From contig JACRMN010000006.1 of the NCBI GenBank assembly GCA_016214955.1, forward strand, positions 1 to 57,687: DNA of 57,687 nt. Reading direction: 5' to 3'. Made by a program: the position numbers and the translations under genes. The notes below the pieces were generated by a model that saw only the letters and a list, made by a program, of their open reading frames with translations, was not told the origin of the DNA and did no database searches. Below, one piece after another: positions 33,163 to 44,686 of the stretch (its first letter is position 1; each line of letters begins with the position of its first letter). The stretch is from Deltaproteobacteria bacterium (GTDB taxonomy: Bacteria > Myxococcota > Myxococcia > Myxococcales > Anaeromyxobacteraceae).

Positions 33163-33222
33163 GGCGGCCAGCCGTTCATCCGCAATAACGGAACCGGCCG
33201 GTGGGAGCGGGCCCCGGGGCGC

Positions 33223-35001
<1,779 letters not shown>

Positions 35002-35274
35002 TCACTTCTCCCCGAAGCCGGCCTCGATGAGCCTGGCCAGGGCCGAGAGCGCCGGCTCGGCGTCGGGCCCCTCGCACACCACCTGGATCTCGGTGCCCTT
35101 GGCAGCTGCCAGCATCAGCACCCCCATGATGCTCTTGCCGTTCACCGACTGGCCCTCGCGCTCCACCAGCACCTCGCTCTGGAAGCGGTTGGCGGTCTGG
35201 ACGAGCTGGGCGGCGGCCCGGGCGTGGAGCCCGAGGGTGTTGACGATGAGGAAGGTGCGCTGCAGCCGCGCCAT
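35002..35274 (-). CDS. ptsH: HPr phosphocarrier protein
   Basis: A 90-residue phosphocarrier. His17 in LGLHARAA receives phosphate from EI, and Ser48 in NGKSIMGVLML is in the site that HPr kinase phosphorylates. Both are intact, so HPr can carry both signals. The usual function is transfer to EIIA; here the only EIIA in view is the man-type one a few genes upstream. It lies directly between EIID and EI. Confidence 0.96.
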   Translation of the reverse strand: MARLQRTFLIVNTLGLHARAAAQLVQTANRFQSEVLVEREGQSVNGKSIMGVLMLAAAKGTEIQVVCEGPDAEPALSALARLIEAGFGEK

Positions 35275-36018
35275 CTAGGAGCCTCCGCCGAGCAGGCCGA
35301 CCGCCACCCCGGCGAGGAGGGCGGCGTAGGCCAGGGGCAGGAGCGGCGCCTTCCGCCCCAGCAGGTAGAAGCCGGCCACCGCCGCCCCGGCGGTGAGGAG
35401 CCCGCCGGCGAGGCCGCCTGCCGACCGATCGACAAGGAGCGCCGCCGCCAGGCCGGCCAGCACCGCCGCCGTGAGCCGCACCCGATCGGCCCAGGCCGGC
35501 AGGCACAGGGCGCGGATGTCGAGCACCACCTCGTCGCCGTGGAGGTAGCCGTCGCGCAGCAGCCGGAAGCGTAGCCAGAGGTGGACGGCGTTGTAGAGCA
35601 GCACCGCCGCCACCAGCGCCGGCCAGCCCAGCACCAGCGCACCCAGCGCCGCCGCGGCGCCGAAGGCCGGCCGCAGCGCCGTCCAGAAGAAGCCGTCGCC
35701 CACCGCCGCCAGCGGCCCCTGCAGCGTGGCCTTGTAGGTGAGCGGCTGGTCGGCGGCCTCCTCGCCCCGCGCCACCCGCTCCTCGTGGTGGATGGCGCCG
35801 CCGACGATGGCGGCCGCCATGTAGGGGTGGCTGTTGAAGAAGCCGAGGTGGCGGGCCAGCGCCGCCTGCCGCGCCGCCGGGTCGGGGTAGAGCTCGCGGA
35901 GCGCAGGGTCGATGGCGTAGGCGAAGCCCAGGTTCTGCATGCCGCGCGGGTTCCAGGCCGCCTGGAGGAAGAGGCAGCGCCAGAAGACGCGGGCCAGGGT
36001 GTGGGGGGCGAGGCTCAC
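35275..36018 (-). CDS. PTS mannose/fructose/sorbose family EIID component
   Basis: A 247-residue membrane component. FLQAAWNPRGMQNLGFAYAI near the N-terminus and GDGFFWTALRP in the middle are family hallmarks. Predicted membrane segments cluster in the second half. With EIIC it forms the man-type sugar permease. The start GTG 36018 overlaps the EIIC stop (GTGA). It is somewhat shorter than enterobacterial ManZ (about 280). Confidence 0.9.
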   Translation of the reverse strand: MSLAPHTLARVFWRCLFLQAAWNPRGMQNLGFAYAIDPALRELYPDPAARQAALARHLGFFNSHPYMAAAIVGGAIHHEERVARGEEAADQPLTYKATLQGPLAAVGDGFFWTALRPAFGAAAALGALVLGWPALVAAVLLYNAVHLWLRFRLLRDGYLHGDEVVLDIRALCLPAWADRVRLTAAVLAGLAAALLVDRSAGGLAGGLLTAGAAVAGFYLLGRKAPLLPLAYAALLAGVAVGLLGGGS

Positions 36019-36707
36019 CGGTGGAGCCTCCCCAGCGCCAGGATGACGAGCAGCGTGCCGGCGCTGCCGAAGAAGAAGAACGGGGCGCGGGCGGTGCGCA
36101 GCGAGCGGGCGGCGGCGGCGCAGGCCAGCGCGGCGAAGGCGGCGAAGGCCAGCTCCAGCGGGCGCGCCAGGCGCGGCACCGCCGTCAGCAGCAGGGTGGC
36201 GGCGGCCCCGATGGCGGCGGCGCCGAGCGGTGCCAGCAGGGCCGAGAGGGCGAAGGGGGCGGCCAGCCCCAGCAGGTTGCAGCGCATGGCGCCGCGGGCG
36301 TCGCCGGCCAGGAGCAGCCGGCGGGCCCGCTCGTCGAGCCGCTGGTTGCCCTTGTCGAAGGCGGCCTCGGCCAGCCGCCCGGCGATGGCCAGCGGCAGCC
36401 CCACCGCCACCGCCAGCGCCGCCACCGCCACCTGCTGGCCGCCGAGCCGCTGCCCGGCCAGGGCCGCCCCGCCGGCGATGGCGGCGGTGGCCACGGTCTC
36501 GTGGAGGGCCATCGAGGCGCCCAGGCTCACCGCGCCCAGGAAGAGCAGCTCCAGCACCGCGCCCAGGAGCAGGCCGGCGCCGAGGTCGCCCAGCGCCAGC
36601 CCGCAGAGCGGCCCGAGTATCACCGGGCGCGAGAGCATGGCCTGCAGGAATCCGCGCCGCTCGACGGCGGCCAGGCCAGCGACGGCGGCGAGCACCAGGA
36701 GCCCCAC
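36015..36707 (-). CDS. PTS mannose/fructose/sorbose family EIIC component
   Basis: A 230-residue, highly hydrophobic protein with six or seven helices. SRPVILGPLCGLALGD and GAVLELLFLGAVSLGAS match the EIIC family. It forms the transport channel together with EIID. It overlaps the EIID gene by four bases. The GTG start at 36707 is 26 bases after the EIIB stop, and a TAGACT hexamer lies just before it. Confidence 0.9.
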   Translation of the reverse strand: MGLLVLAAVAGLAAVERRGFLQAMLSRPVILGPLCGLALGDLGAGLLLGAVLELLFLGAVSLGASMALHETVATAAIAGGAALAGQRLGGQQVAVAALAVAVGLPLAIAGRLAEAAFDKGNQRLDERARRLLLAGDARGAMRCNLLGLAAPFALSALLAPLGAAAIGAAATLLLTAVPRLARPLELAFAAFAALACAAAARSLRTARAPFFFFGSAGTLLVILALGRLHR

Positions 36708-36733
36708 GGGCGGAGTCTACCTCACCGGCCCGG

Positions 36734-37231
36734 TCAACCCCGGGCCTGCTGGAACCGGCGCCCCATCTCCTCGACATCCGTGGGGGAATCGCCCGGGACG
36801 GCGCGGGCCTCGACGCGGAAGCCGGCGGCCGCCAGGTCGCGGAGCATGAGCAGCTCCTCCTCCTTGAGGAAGAGCGAAGGGGTGATCTGCCGGCGCCCGG
36901 GGCCGAAGTGGACGTTCCCCACGTTCACCTTGGGTGCGATGGCCGGGGTCAGCCCGCGGCCGATGGCGCGCCGCAGCCCCTCGACGTCGCGGAAGAGCAC
37001 CAGCACGGGCACCGGGGCGGCGGCCGCCGCGGCCCAGTCGGCCGCGTCCACCGCCACCACCTCGGCGGGGATGTCGTCGGGGAGGGCCAGGGTCAGGGCG
37101 CTGCGGGAGAGCGGGCTCCGCGCCGCCTCGTCGTCGGCCACCAGCACCCGCCGGGCCCGCAGCGCCGGGAGCCAGGTCTCCAGGATCTGGCCGTGGATGA
37201 GCCGGTTGTCGACGCGGACCAGCGCGATCAC
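36734..37231 (-). CDS. PTS mannose/fructose/sorbose family EIIB component
   Basis: A 165-residue cytoplasmic domain. The phosphorylated histidine is His13 in VDNRLIHGQ. KVNVGNVHFGPGR is also typical. EIIB takes phosphate from EIIA and gives it to the incoming sugar. It is a separate polypeptide, not fused to EIIA as in E. coli ManX, and starts six bases after the EIIA stop. Confidence 0.93.
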   Translation of the reverse strand: MIALVRVDNRLIHGQILETWLPALRARRVLVADDEAARSPLSRSALTLALPDDIPAEVVAVDAADWAAAAAAPVPVLVLFRDVEGLRRAIGRGLTPAIAPKVNVGNVHFGPGRRQITPSLFLKEEELLMLRDLAAAGFRVEARAVPGDSPTDVEEMGRRFQQARG

Positions 37232-37237
37232 CGGCGC

Positions 37238-37654
37238 CTACCTGCCCTTCTGGACGCGGTCGCGCAGCAGCTGGCTGACGAGGGTGATGTTCTTCTGGCC
37301 GTAGCCGGCCAGCATCTCGGCGGTGGCCGCCAGCGTGGCGCCGCCGGCGCGGGCCGTGGAGAGCTTGAGCAGCATGGGGAGGTTGACCCCCGTGACCACC
37401 TCGATGCGCGCGTCGAGGAAGGTGAGGGCCAGGTTGGCGGGGGTGCCGCCGAACATGTCGGTGACCACCAGCACGCCGTCGCCGTCGTCCATGTCGCGGA
37501 TGGCGGCGGCCAGCGACTCGCGGGCCTCCTCCATGGGCTGGGCGGAGGAGATGGAGACGGCGCGGGCTCGCTCCAGCGGGCCGCAGACGGATCCCACGGT
37601 GGCGAGCAGCTCGTCGCCCAGCTTCCCGTGCGTGGCCACGACCAGCCCGACCAT
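37238..37654 (-). CDS. PTS mannose/fructose/sorbose family EIIA component
   Basis: A 138-residue cytoplasmic domain. The phosphorylated histidine is His9 in VVATHGKLG, and TDMFGGTPANLA is the family signature. It takes phosphate from HPr and passes it to EIIB. It follows rapZ by 33 bases. Besides transport it could report PEP/pyruvate status to other proteins, as suggested for similar PTS branches in other proteobacteria (inferred). Confidence 0.94.
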   Translation of the reverse strand: MVGLVVATHGKLGDELLATVGSVCGPLERARAVSISSAQPMEEARESLAAAIRDMDDGDGVLVVTDMFGGTPANLALTFLDARIEVVTGVNLPMLLKLSTARAGGATLAATAEMLAGYGQKNITLVSQLLRDRVQKGR

Positions 37655-37687
37655 GGTGCGCTTCTACTCCGTTCGCCGGCCGCGGCG

Positions 37688-38568
37688 CTACTCCTTGTCG
37701 ACGTCCCGGTGCCACACCCGCGCAGGCGTCCCGGCCTCGCGGAGCCGCCGGGCCAGCTCCTCGGCGATGGCCACCGAGCGGTGGCGGCCGCCCGTGCAGC
37801 CGATGGCCAGCGTCAGGTAGCTCTTCCCCTCGGAGGCGAAGCGCGGCAGCAGGAACCCGCCGAAGTCGGCCAGCCGGTCGAGGAACTCGCGGGCGTCGGC
37901 CTGGCCCAGCACGAAGTCGCGCACGGGCGGCTCCAGGCCCGAGTGGGGGCGCAGGGCCGGGACGAAGTAGGGGTTGGGCAGGAAGCGGACGTCGAGCACC
38001 AGGTCGGCGTGGCTCGGCAGCCCGTTGCGGAACCCGAAGGAGACCACCGTGACCCCGAGCCGGGCGGCCCCGGGCTCGACGAAGCGGGTGTGCACGAAGC
38101 GCTTCAGGTCGTGCACCGTCATCTGGGTGCTGTCGAGCACCTCGCCGGCCACCGCCTTGAGCGGCTCCAGGGCGCGCCGCTCGGCGGCGATTCCCTCGGG
38201 CACCGAGCCGCCCTCGCCGGCCAGCGGGTGGCGGCGGCGGGTCTCGGAGTAGCGGCGCAGCAGCGCCTCGTCGGTGGCGTCGAGGAAGAGCACGTCCACC
38301 CGGGTGCCCTGGCGGCGCACCTCCTCGATGACCTGCGGGGCCTCGGGGAGGTAGCGCTCGTCGCGGGCGTCCACCACCAGCGCCAGCCGCGCCACCTGCC
38401 CTCCGGCGTGGCGGGAGAGCTCGACGAGCTTCTCCAGCAGCACCACCGGCAGGTTGTCGACGCAGTACCAGCCGGCGTCCTCGAGCGCGCGCAGCGCCGT
38501 GGACTTCCCCGAGCCGGAGACGCCGGTGAGGATCACCACCCGGGTGCCGGGGGCCTGCTCCGGCGCCG

Positions 38569-38572
<4 letters not shown>
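37688..38572 (-). CDS. rapZ: RapZ (YvcJ family) nucleotide-binding regulator
   Basis: A 294-residue P-loop protein. The Walker A motif GVSGSGKST is at 17-25, and [16 protein letters not shown] with WHRDVDKE marks the C-terminal domain. In E. coli RapZ binds sRNA GlmZ and controls glucosamine-6-phosphate synthase; in Firmicutes YvcJ has other roles, so the target here is unknown. GTG 38572 overlaps the hprK stop (GTGA). It is linked to PTS genes, as in many proteobacteria. Confidence 0.94.
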
Positions 38573-39534
<962 letters not shown>

Positions 39535-39544
39535 GGTCGGCGCG

Positions 39545-39573
39545 AGTCTACCCCGCGCCCGCGCGGGGTCCAA
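39545..39573 (-). promoter_or_regulatory. Predicted near-leaderless promoter of the hprK-PTS operon
   Basis: On the minus strand TTGGAC (39573-39568), 17 bases, TAGACT (39550-39545), then ten bases to ATG. No ribosome site fits between. It is separated from the divergent promoter for the DHH gene by about 55 bases. Confidence 0.45.
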
Positions 39574-39628
39574 AGCTCCGGCCGCCCCCGCCGGGGCGAG
39601 ACCCGCGGTCACGATCCCGGCCATTTCG

Positions 39629-39658
39629 TTGACCCGCCAGGAGGCGCGATCCTAGATT
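39629..39658 (+). promoter_or_regulatory. Predicted near-leaderless promoter of the DHH phosphoesterase gene
   Basis: TTGACC (39629-39634), 18 bases, TAGATT (39653-39658), then 11 bases to the ATG. The GGAGG at 39640-39644 lies inside the spacer, too far upstream to serve this ATG. Confidence 0.45.
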
Positions 39659-39669
39659 CCTGGATCCCG

Positions 39670-40638
39670 ATGCGGCTCAAGATCCTGCACCACGGCAACT
39701 GCTTCGACGGCGCCGCCTCGGCGGCCCTCTTCGGCCGCTTCTTCACCTGGAGGCATGGGCCGGGCGTGGAGATCGCCTACCAGCCCATGCAGCACCAGCA
39801 GGGCGACCCCTTCCCCGAGGGGATCTTCGACGCCGACGTCCACGCGGTGGTGGACTTCCGCTACTCCCCCTCGCCGAAGCTCGACTGGTGGTTCGACCAC
39901 CACCAGAGCGCCTTCCAGCCGGCATCGGACCGGGCCACCTTCGAGGCCGACGGGAGCGGGCAGAAGTTCTGGGACCCGAAGGCCCCCTCCAACACCGGCT
40001 TCCTGCGCCGGGTGGCCCAGGAGCGCTTCGGCTTCCGGGCCCCGGAGCTCGACGAGCTCTGCCGCTGGGCCGACGTCATCGACTCCGCCGCCTTCCCCTC
40101 GGCCGCCATGGCGGTGCGGCTCGAGGAGCCGGCCCTGCGCATCATGACCGTGCTCGAGGCCACGGCCGACCCGGCCCTGCCCGGCCGCGTCATCGAGGGC
40201 TTCGCCCGGGGCGCGCCGCTCGCCGAGCTGGCGGCCCAGCCCTGGCTCGCCGGGCCGCTGGCGCCGATGCTGGCGCGCCACCAGGAGGCGGCGGAGGCCT
40301 TCCGCCGGCTCTCCCGGGTCGAGGGCGGCGTGGTGGAGGCCGACCTCTCCGAGACAGGCATCGCCTCGGCCAACAAGTTCATCGCCTACGACCTCTACCC
40401 GGACGCCCGCTACACGGTGGTGGTGAGCCTGGACCCCAAGCGCGCCAAGGTCTCGGTGGGCTCCAACCCCTGGGCCCGCGAGCCGCGCGCTCACGACATC
40501 AGCCGGATCTGCGAGCGGTACGGCGGCGGCGGCCACCCGGTGGTCGGCGCCGTCTCGCTGGGACCCGACAGGCTCCTTGACGCAAGGCGTGTGGCGAAGG
40601 AGATCGCAGGTATCCTCCGGGGACCCCCACCTCGATGA
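39670..40638 (+). CDS. DHH family phosphoesterase
   Basis: A 322-residue protein with the DHH/DHHA1 layout. The motifs HHGNCFDGAASAA (Asp13), VVDFRY, WWFDHHQS and a C-terminal YGGGGHPVVGA (DHHA1) are present. Such proteins hydrolyse cyclic dinucleotides (pApA, c-di-AMP), oligoribonucleotides or other phosphodiesters. The specific substrate is not clear, and there is no membrane or GGDEF domain. ATG 39670 fits the family's N-terminus. It overlaps the next gene, a response regulator, by four bases. Confidence 0.88.
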   Translation: MRLKILHHGNCFDGAASAALFGRFFTWRHGPGVEIAYQPMQHQQGDPFPEGIFDADVHAVVDFRYSPSPKLDWWFDHHQSAFQPASDRATFEADGSGQKFWDPKAPSNTGFLRRVAQERFGFRAPELDELCRWADVIDSAAFPSAAMAVRLEEPALRIMTVLEATADPALPGRVIEGFARGAPLAELAAQPWLAGPLAPMLARHQEAAEAFRRLSRVEGGVVEADLSETGIASANKFIAYDLYPDARYTVVVSLDPKRAKVSVGSNPWAREPRAHDISRICERYGGGGHPVVGAVSLGPDRLLDARRVAKEIAGILRGPPPR

Positions 40639-41015
40639 CGCCCGGGCAGTACATCCTCGTCGTCGACGACGACGACGACTTCCGCGAGACCCTCTGCGAG
40701 GTCCTGCTGGAGGCGGGCTATCCCGTGCAGCAGGCCGAGAACGGCGAGGTGGCCCTGCAGCGGGTGCAGGAGGAGCTGCCTGGCATCGTGCTCCTCGACC
40801 TGAAGATGCCGGTGCTGGACGGCTGGGGGGTGATGGAGCGGATGCGCAAGGACGCCCGCAGCGCCGGGGTGCCCATCCTCATCCTCTCCGCCTACGGCTT
40901 CGAGTGGGAGTCGGAGCTGCTCGGCGCCCAGGGGTACATCCCCAAGAGCGTGGGCGTGGACGAGATCCTGGAGCGGGTGCGAAAGTCGGCCGGCGAGCCG
41001 CCCCTCCGGCACTGA
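40635..41015 (+). CDS. Single-domain response regulator
   Basis: A 126-residue CheY-like receiver without an output domain. The acidic pocket is at Asp11-14, the phospho-acceptor is Asp55 in LLDLKMP, the switch Ser is Ser85 and the conserved lysine is Lys104 in YIPKS. It would act through protein contacts. No histidine kinase lies nearby. The ATG overlaps the DHH gene stop (ATGA), so the two are coupled. The combination of a DHH phosphodiesterase with a receiver suggests regulated nucleotide signalling (inferred). Confidence 0.92.
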   Translation: MTPGQYILVVDDDDDFRETLCEVLLEAGYPVQQAENGEVALQRVQEELPGIVLLDLKMPVLDGWGVMERMRKDARSAGVPILILSAYGFEWESELLGAQGYIPKSVGVDEILERVRKSAGEPPLRH

Positions 41016-41035
41016 CCCGGTCCGCCCCGAGGCCC

Positions 41036-41431
41036 ATGTACCCCTACGCCCTCATCGCCCACTCGCTGCTCCGCTGGGTGGTCCTGGCCCTCGCCGTGCT
41101 GGCGGCCGTCTCGGCCCTGGGCCCCCTGGCCGGGATCCGCCGCCGGCTGCTTCCCTTCGTCATCGCCCTCGACCTGCAGGTCATCGTGGGGCTGGCGCTC
41201 TGGATCTCGCTCTCGCCGGTGACCTCCTTCTCCGGCGGCGCGCTCGGCGACGTCGAGGCGCGCCACTTCACCATGGTCCACCCGGCCATGGGGGCGGCGG
41301 CGGTGGTGCTGGCCCATACCGCCAACGTCTTCCTGAAGCGCGGCTTCCCCCAGGCCAAGGTGCTGCTCTGGCTGGCGCTGGCGGCGGTGCTGCTCGCCGT
41401 CCCCTGGGGCCGGCCCATGCTGCGCCTCTGA
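41036..41431 (+). CDS. Small four-helix membrane protein with conserved histidines
   Basis: A 131-residue protein with about four membrane helices (residues 5-28, 38-58, 80-100, 108-124). Histidines at 9, 77, 82 and 94 sit at or in helices, and H82-x11-H94 could bind heme, as in small cytochrome-b-like proteins. That idea is only inference and I recognise no named family with certainty. It starts 20 bases after the response regulator stop and precedes a GST by 15 bases, so it is probably in the same transcript. Confidence 0.75.
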   Translation: MYPYALIAHSLLRWVVLALAVLAAVSALGPLAGIRRRLLPFVIALDLQVIVGLALWISLSPVTSFSGGALGDVEARHFTMVHPAMGAAAVVLAHTANVFLKRGFPQAKVLLWLALAAVLLAVPWGRPMLRL

Positions 41432-41446
41432 GAGGAGGAGCTCCCC

Positions 41447-42091
41447 GTGAAGCTCATCATCGGCAACAAGAGCTACTCCTCCTGGAGCCTGCGCCCCTGG
41501 CTGGCGCTCTCGCACGCCGGGATCCCCTTCGAGGAGCGGGTCATCCCCCTCGACCAGCCCACCACCGGCGCCGAGATCGCCGCCGTCTCCGGCGCCGGCC
41601 GCGTGCCGGTGCTGGTGGACGGCAGCCTCACCGTCTGGGACTCGCTGGCCATCTGCGAGTACCTGGCCGAGCGCTTCCCCGAGAAGGCGCTCTGGCCCCG
41701 CGACGCCGCCGCCCGGGCGGTGGCCCGCGCCGTCTCCGCCGAGATGCACTCCGGGTTCACGGCCCTGCGGAGCGCCTGCCCATTCAAGATCCGCGAGACC
41801 ATCGCCTGCGCGCCCTCGCCCGAGGTGCAGGCCGACGTCGGGCGCATCACCGCCATCTGGGAGGACTGCCGGCGGCGCTTCGGCGGCGGCGGCCCGTTCC
41901 TCTTCGGCGTCTTCTCCATCGCCGACGCGTACTACGCGCCGGTGGTGAGCCGCTTCCGCACCTACGGCATCTCGCTGGGCGGCGCCGCGGCCGCCTGGGC
42001 CGACGCGGTGTGGAGCCTGCCCGCCTACGAGCGCTGGCGGCAGGGGGCCGCGGCCGAGAGCTACTCGATGGCCCGCTACGGGAAGCCGTAG
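41447..42091 (+). CDS. Glutathione S-transferase family protein
   Basis: A 214-residue GST. The thioredoxin-fold N-terminal domain reads IIGNKSYSSWSLRPWLAL, with the catalytic Ser/Tyr region, and GRVPVLVDGSLTVWDSLAICEYL is the glutathione-binding segment. The C-terminal half is helical. It probably detoxifies electrophiles, but many bacterial GSTs have other thiol-dependent roles. The start is GTG 41447 with GAGGAG seven to eight bases upstream. It converges with dinB. Confidence 0.92.
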   Translation: MKLIIGNKSYSSWSLRPWLALSHAGIPFEERVIPLDQPTTGAEIAAVSGAGRVPVLVDGSLTVWDSLAICEYLAERFPEKALWPRDAAARAVARAVSAEMHSGFTALRSACPFKIRETIACAPSPEVQADVGRITAIWEDCRRRFGGGGPFLFGVFSIADAYYAPVVSRFRTYGISLGGAAAAWADAVWSLPAYERWRQGAAAESYSMARYGKP

Positions 42092-42100
42092 CCGCCGGGC

Positions 42101-43318
<1,218 letters not shown>

Positions 43319-43394
43319 GAGGGTCTCGAACGATTGCCGGATGCCCTAGCACACGGGTCGGATGCGCCCCCGGCACACACCCCTTTTGGCTGTG

Positions 43395-43420
43395 GTCAGC
43401 ATGACTTGACGGAGGTCAAG
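43395..43420 (+). promoter_or_regulatory. Candidate operator upstream of the TetR gene
   Basis: Two inverted repeats lie back to back: GTCA-GCA-TGAC (43395-43405) and CTTGAC-GGAG-GTCAAG (43405-43420). They sit between the divergent dinB and TetR genes and end just before the TetR ribosome site. The arrangement suits an autoregulatory TetR operator that could also act on dinB. No binding evidence. Confidence 0.4.
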
Positions 43421-43434
43421 GAGGGTTCTTATTC

Positions 43435-44073
43435 ATGGCCCTGGTGCAAAACGTGGAGCACACACCCGAGACCAGGCCCAACCCGCCCCCCCGGCACGGC
43501 ATCGCCGAGCGCCTGTGGGACGCGGCGCGCATCGAGTTCTCCCAGCGCGGCTACCACGGCGCACGGGTGCAGGGCATCGCCCGCCGCGCCGGCTGCAACG
43601 TGGCCCTGCTCTACCGGCACTGGTCCTCCAAGAAGGCCCTCTACCTCGACATCCTGCGGACGGTCTGGCAGGCCCAGGCGCGCGAGATCGTGGCCCTGCT
43701 GGAGCAGGGCACGGGCCCCTCGGCGGTGGTGACTGCCTACGTGGACGCCCTGATGCGCGACCCCGCCGGCTCGCAGATCGTGATCCGCGAGCTGCTCGAC
43801 GGCGCGCCCCACCTGCAGGCGCTCGTCGAGGCGGAGCCGGAGCTCATCGCCCGGACCCGCGCCGCGGTGGAGCGCATCCAGATCCCGTCGAACGGCAGCT
43901 CGGCGCTGCGGCCGGGACTCGACCCCACGATGGTGGTGCTCACCATCGGCGCGCTGGCGGCCCTGGTGGCCTCCGTCCACGACGTGGCCCGCATCTGGAC
44001 CGGCACCCCCATCACCGACGAAGCCTGGCGCGATCACCTGCAGAAGCTGCTGCTGCACGGCATCGTGCCGTAG
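43435..44073 (+). CDS. TetR/AcrR family transcriptional regulator
   Basis: A 212-residue dimeric repressor type. The N-terminal HTH is recognisable (AARIEFSQRGYHGARVQGIARRAGCNVALLYRH split over residues about 28-62), followed by a helical ligand-binding domain without a recognisable ligand. The start is ATG 43435 with AAGGAGGG upstream, a clear ribosome site unlike most neighbours. It is divergent from dinB with inverted repeats between them. What it controls is unknown: itself, perhaps dinB. Confidence 0.93.
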   Translation: MALVQNVEHTPETRPNPPPRHGIAERLWDAARIEFSQRGYHGARVQGIARRAGCNVALLYRHWSSKKALYLDILRTVWQAQAREIVALLEQGTGPSAVVTAYVDALMRDPAGSQIVIRELLDGAPHLQALVEAEPELIARTRAAVERIQIPSNGSSALRPGLDPTMVVLTIGALAALVASVHDVARIWTGTPITDEAWRDHLQKLLLHGIVP

Positions 44074-44516
44074 CGCCCTCCCGCTCTTCTCGCGCATCTC
44101 TCGCCCTCCCTCGCGCCTTCGCTGCTCGGCCGCGGTCCGGGTCGAAGTCGCGGCCCGGCGCAGCGCCGGCTCCCCGGCCTTCGTCCGCGACCCGCGCCGC
44201 CGGACGAGGCCGAGGCTCCCGGGCCCCTCGTCGCCGTCCTCGCGCCGCGGCTTCGCGGCAATGGCCGCAGCAGCCGCGCAGCCGGCACACCGGCCGCAGC
44301 CGCCTCCGCAGGGCGCAAGGGAGCGCCTGCCATCCGCGCGGCTCGCGAGCCCGTCCGCGTCGAGCAAGCCGTCGTGGGCGCGGCAACGGCGAGCGGCGGC
44401 CCGTCGTCCGCGCCCCGACGTTTGCGAGACGCCCCGTGCGGATGGTGTTCGCGCGGCTGCGTGTAGCGTCCGCCCGAGGACCAGCGGCGGAGGCCGGTGT
44501 ATCCGGCGGAGCGGCG

Positions 44517-44560
44517 CCCTTCGACTCGGGGCCTCCGGCCCCTCGCTCAGGGCGAACGGG
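44517..44560. repeat. REP-like inverted repeat
   Basis: The outer arms CCCTTCG and CGAACGGG are quasi-complementary, and an inner GGGGCC-TCC-GGCCCC hairpin is perfect. The outer sequence recalls the CCTTCGACAAGCTCAGGGCGAACGG-type palindrome common in intergenic DNA of many GC-rich bacteria (from memory), here with a hairpin inserted in the middle. Confidence 0.5.
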
Positions 44561-44648
44561 ATCCCGGGAAGCGGCGCGCCCGGCGGAGCGGCGCGCCGAG
44601 GTCTCGGGGGGTGGGGAGCATTCGCGGCGAGGCGCCGCCGTTTCCCGG

Positions 44649-44677
44649 TTCCCGCGCGCCAGGGCGGGCGGTAGGCT
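44649..44677 (+). promoter_or_regulatory. Predicted near-leaderless promoter of thiO
   Basis: TTCCCG (44649-44654), 17 bases, TAGGCT (44672-44677), then exactly nine bases to ATG. The -35 match is weak. Confidence 0.35.
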
Positions 44678-44686
44678 CCGCATCCC

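Larger units (their letters stand above)
44074..44686. other. 613-bp intergenic region without a recognisable gene
   Basis: Between the TetR gene and thiO. ORFs here have low-complexity Arg/Ala/Pro translations and no ribosome sites. I see short repeats (CCGGCGGAGCGGCGC at 44503-44517 and 44580-44594), a large inverted repeat at 44517-44560 and a thiO promoter at the end. It could hold an ncRNA or decayed gene, but nothing supports either. Confidence 0.5.

Noticed and set aside
33109-33222. SAM riboswitch before metK
   Set aside because: The gap is 114 bp and the predicted promoter leaves a leader of only about 20 bases, too short for any SAM riboswitch class.
43406-43434. TTGACG as the -35 of the TetR promoter
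   Set aside because: A -10 at normal spacing would overlap the ATG while a full ribosome site lies between, so the motif is better read as part of an inverted-repeat operator.
44517-44600. Possible TPP riboswitch upstream of thiO (ACTCGGGGC ... GCTCAGGGCGAACGGGATC)
   Set aside because: Some words recall the THI element, but the invariant CUGAGA and ACCUGAUC segments are absent and the spacing is wrong. The stretch is better explained as a palindromic repeat, and the thiO promoter appears to lie downstream of it.
44074-44686. A gene in the 613-bp gap (candidate frames at 44034-44333 - and 44261-44674 +)
   Set aside because: Translations are Arg/Ala/Pro-rich without motifs, no ribosome site is present, and the frames overlap repeats and the adjacent gene's end.
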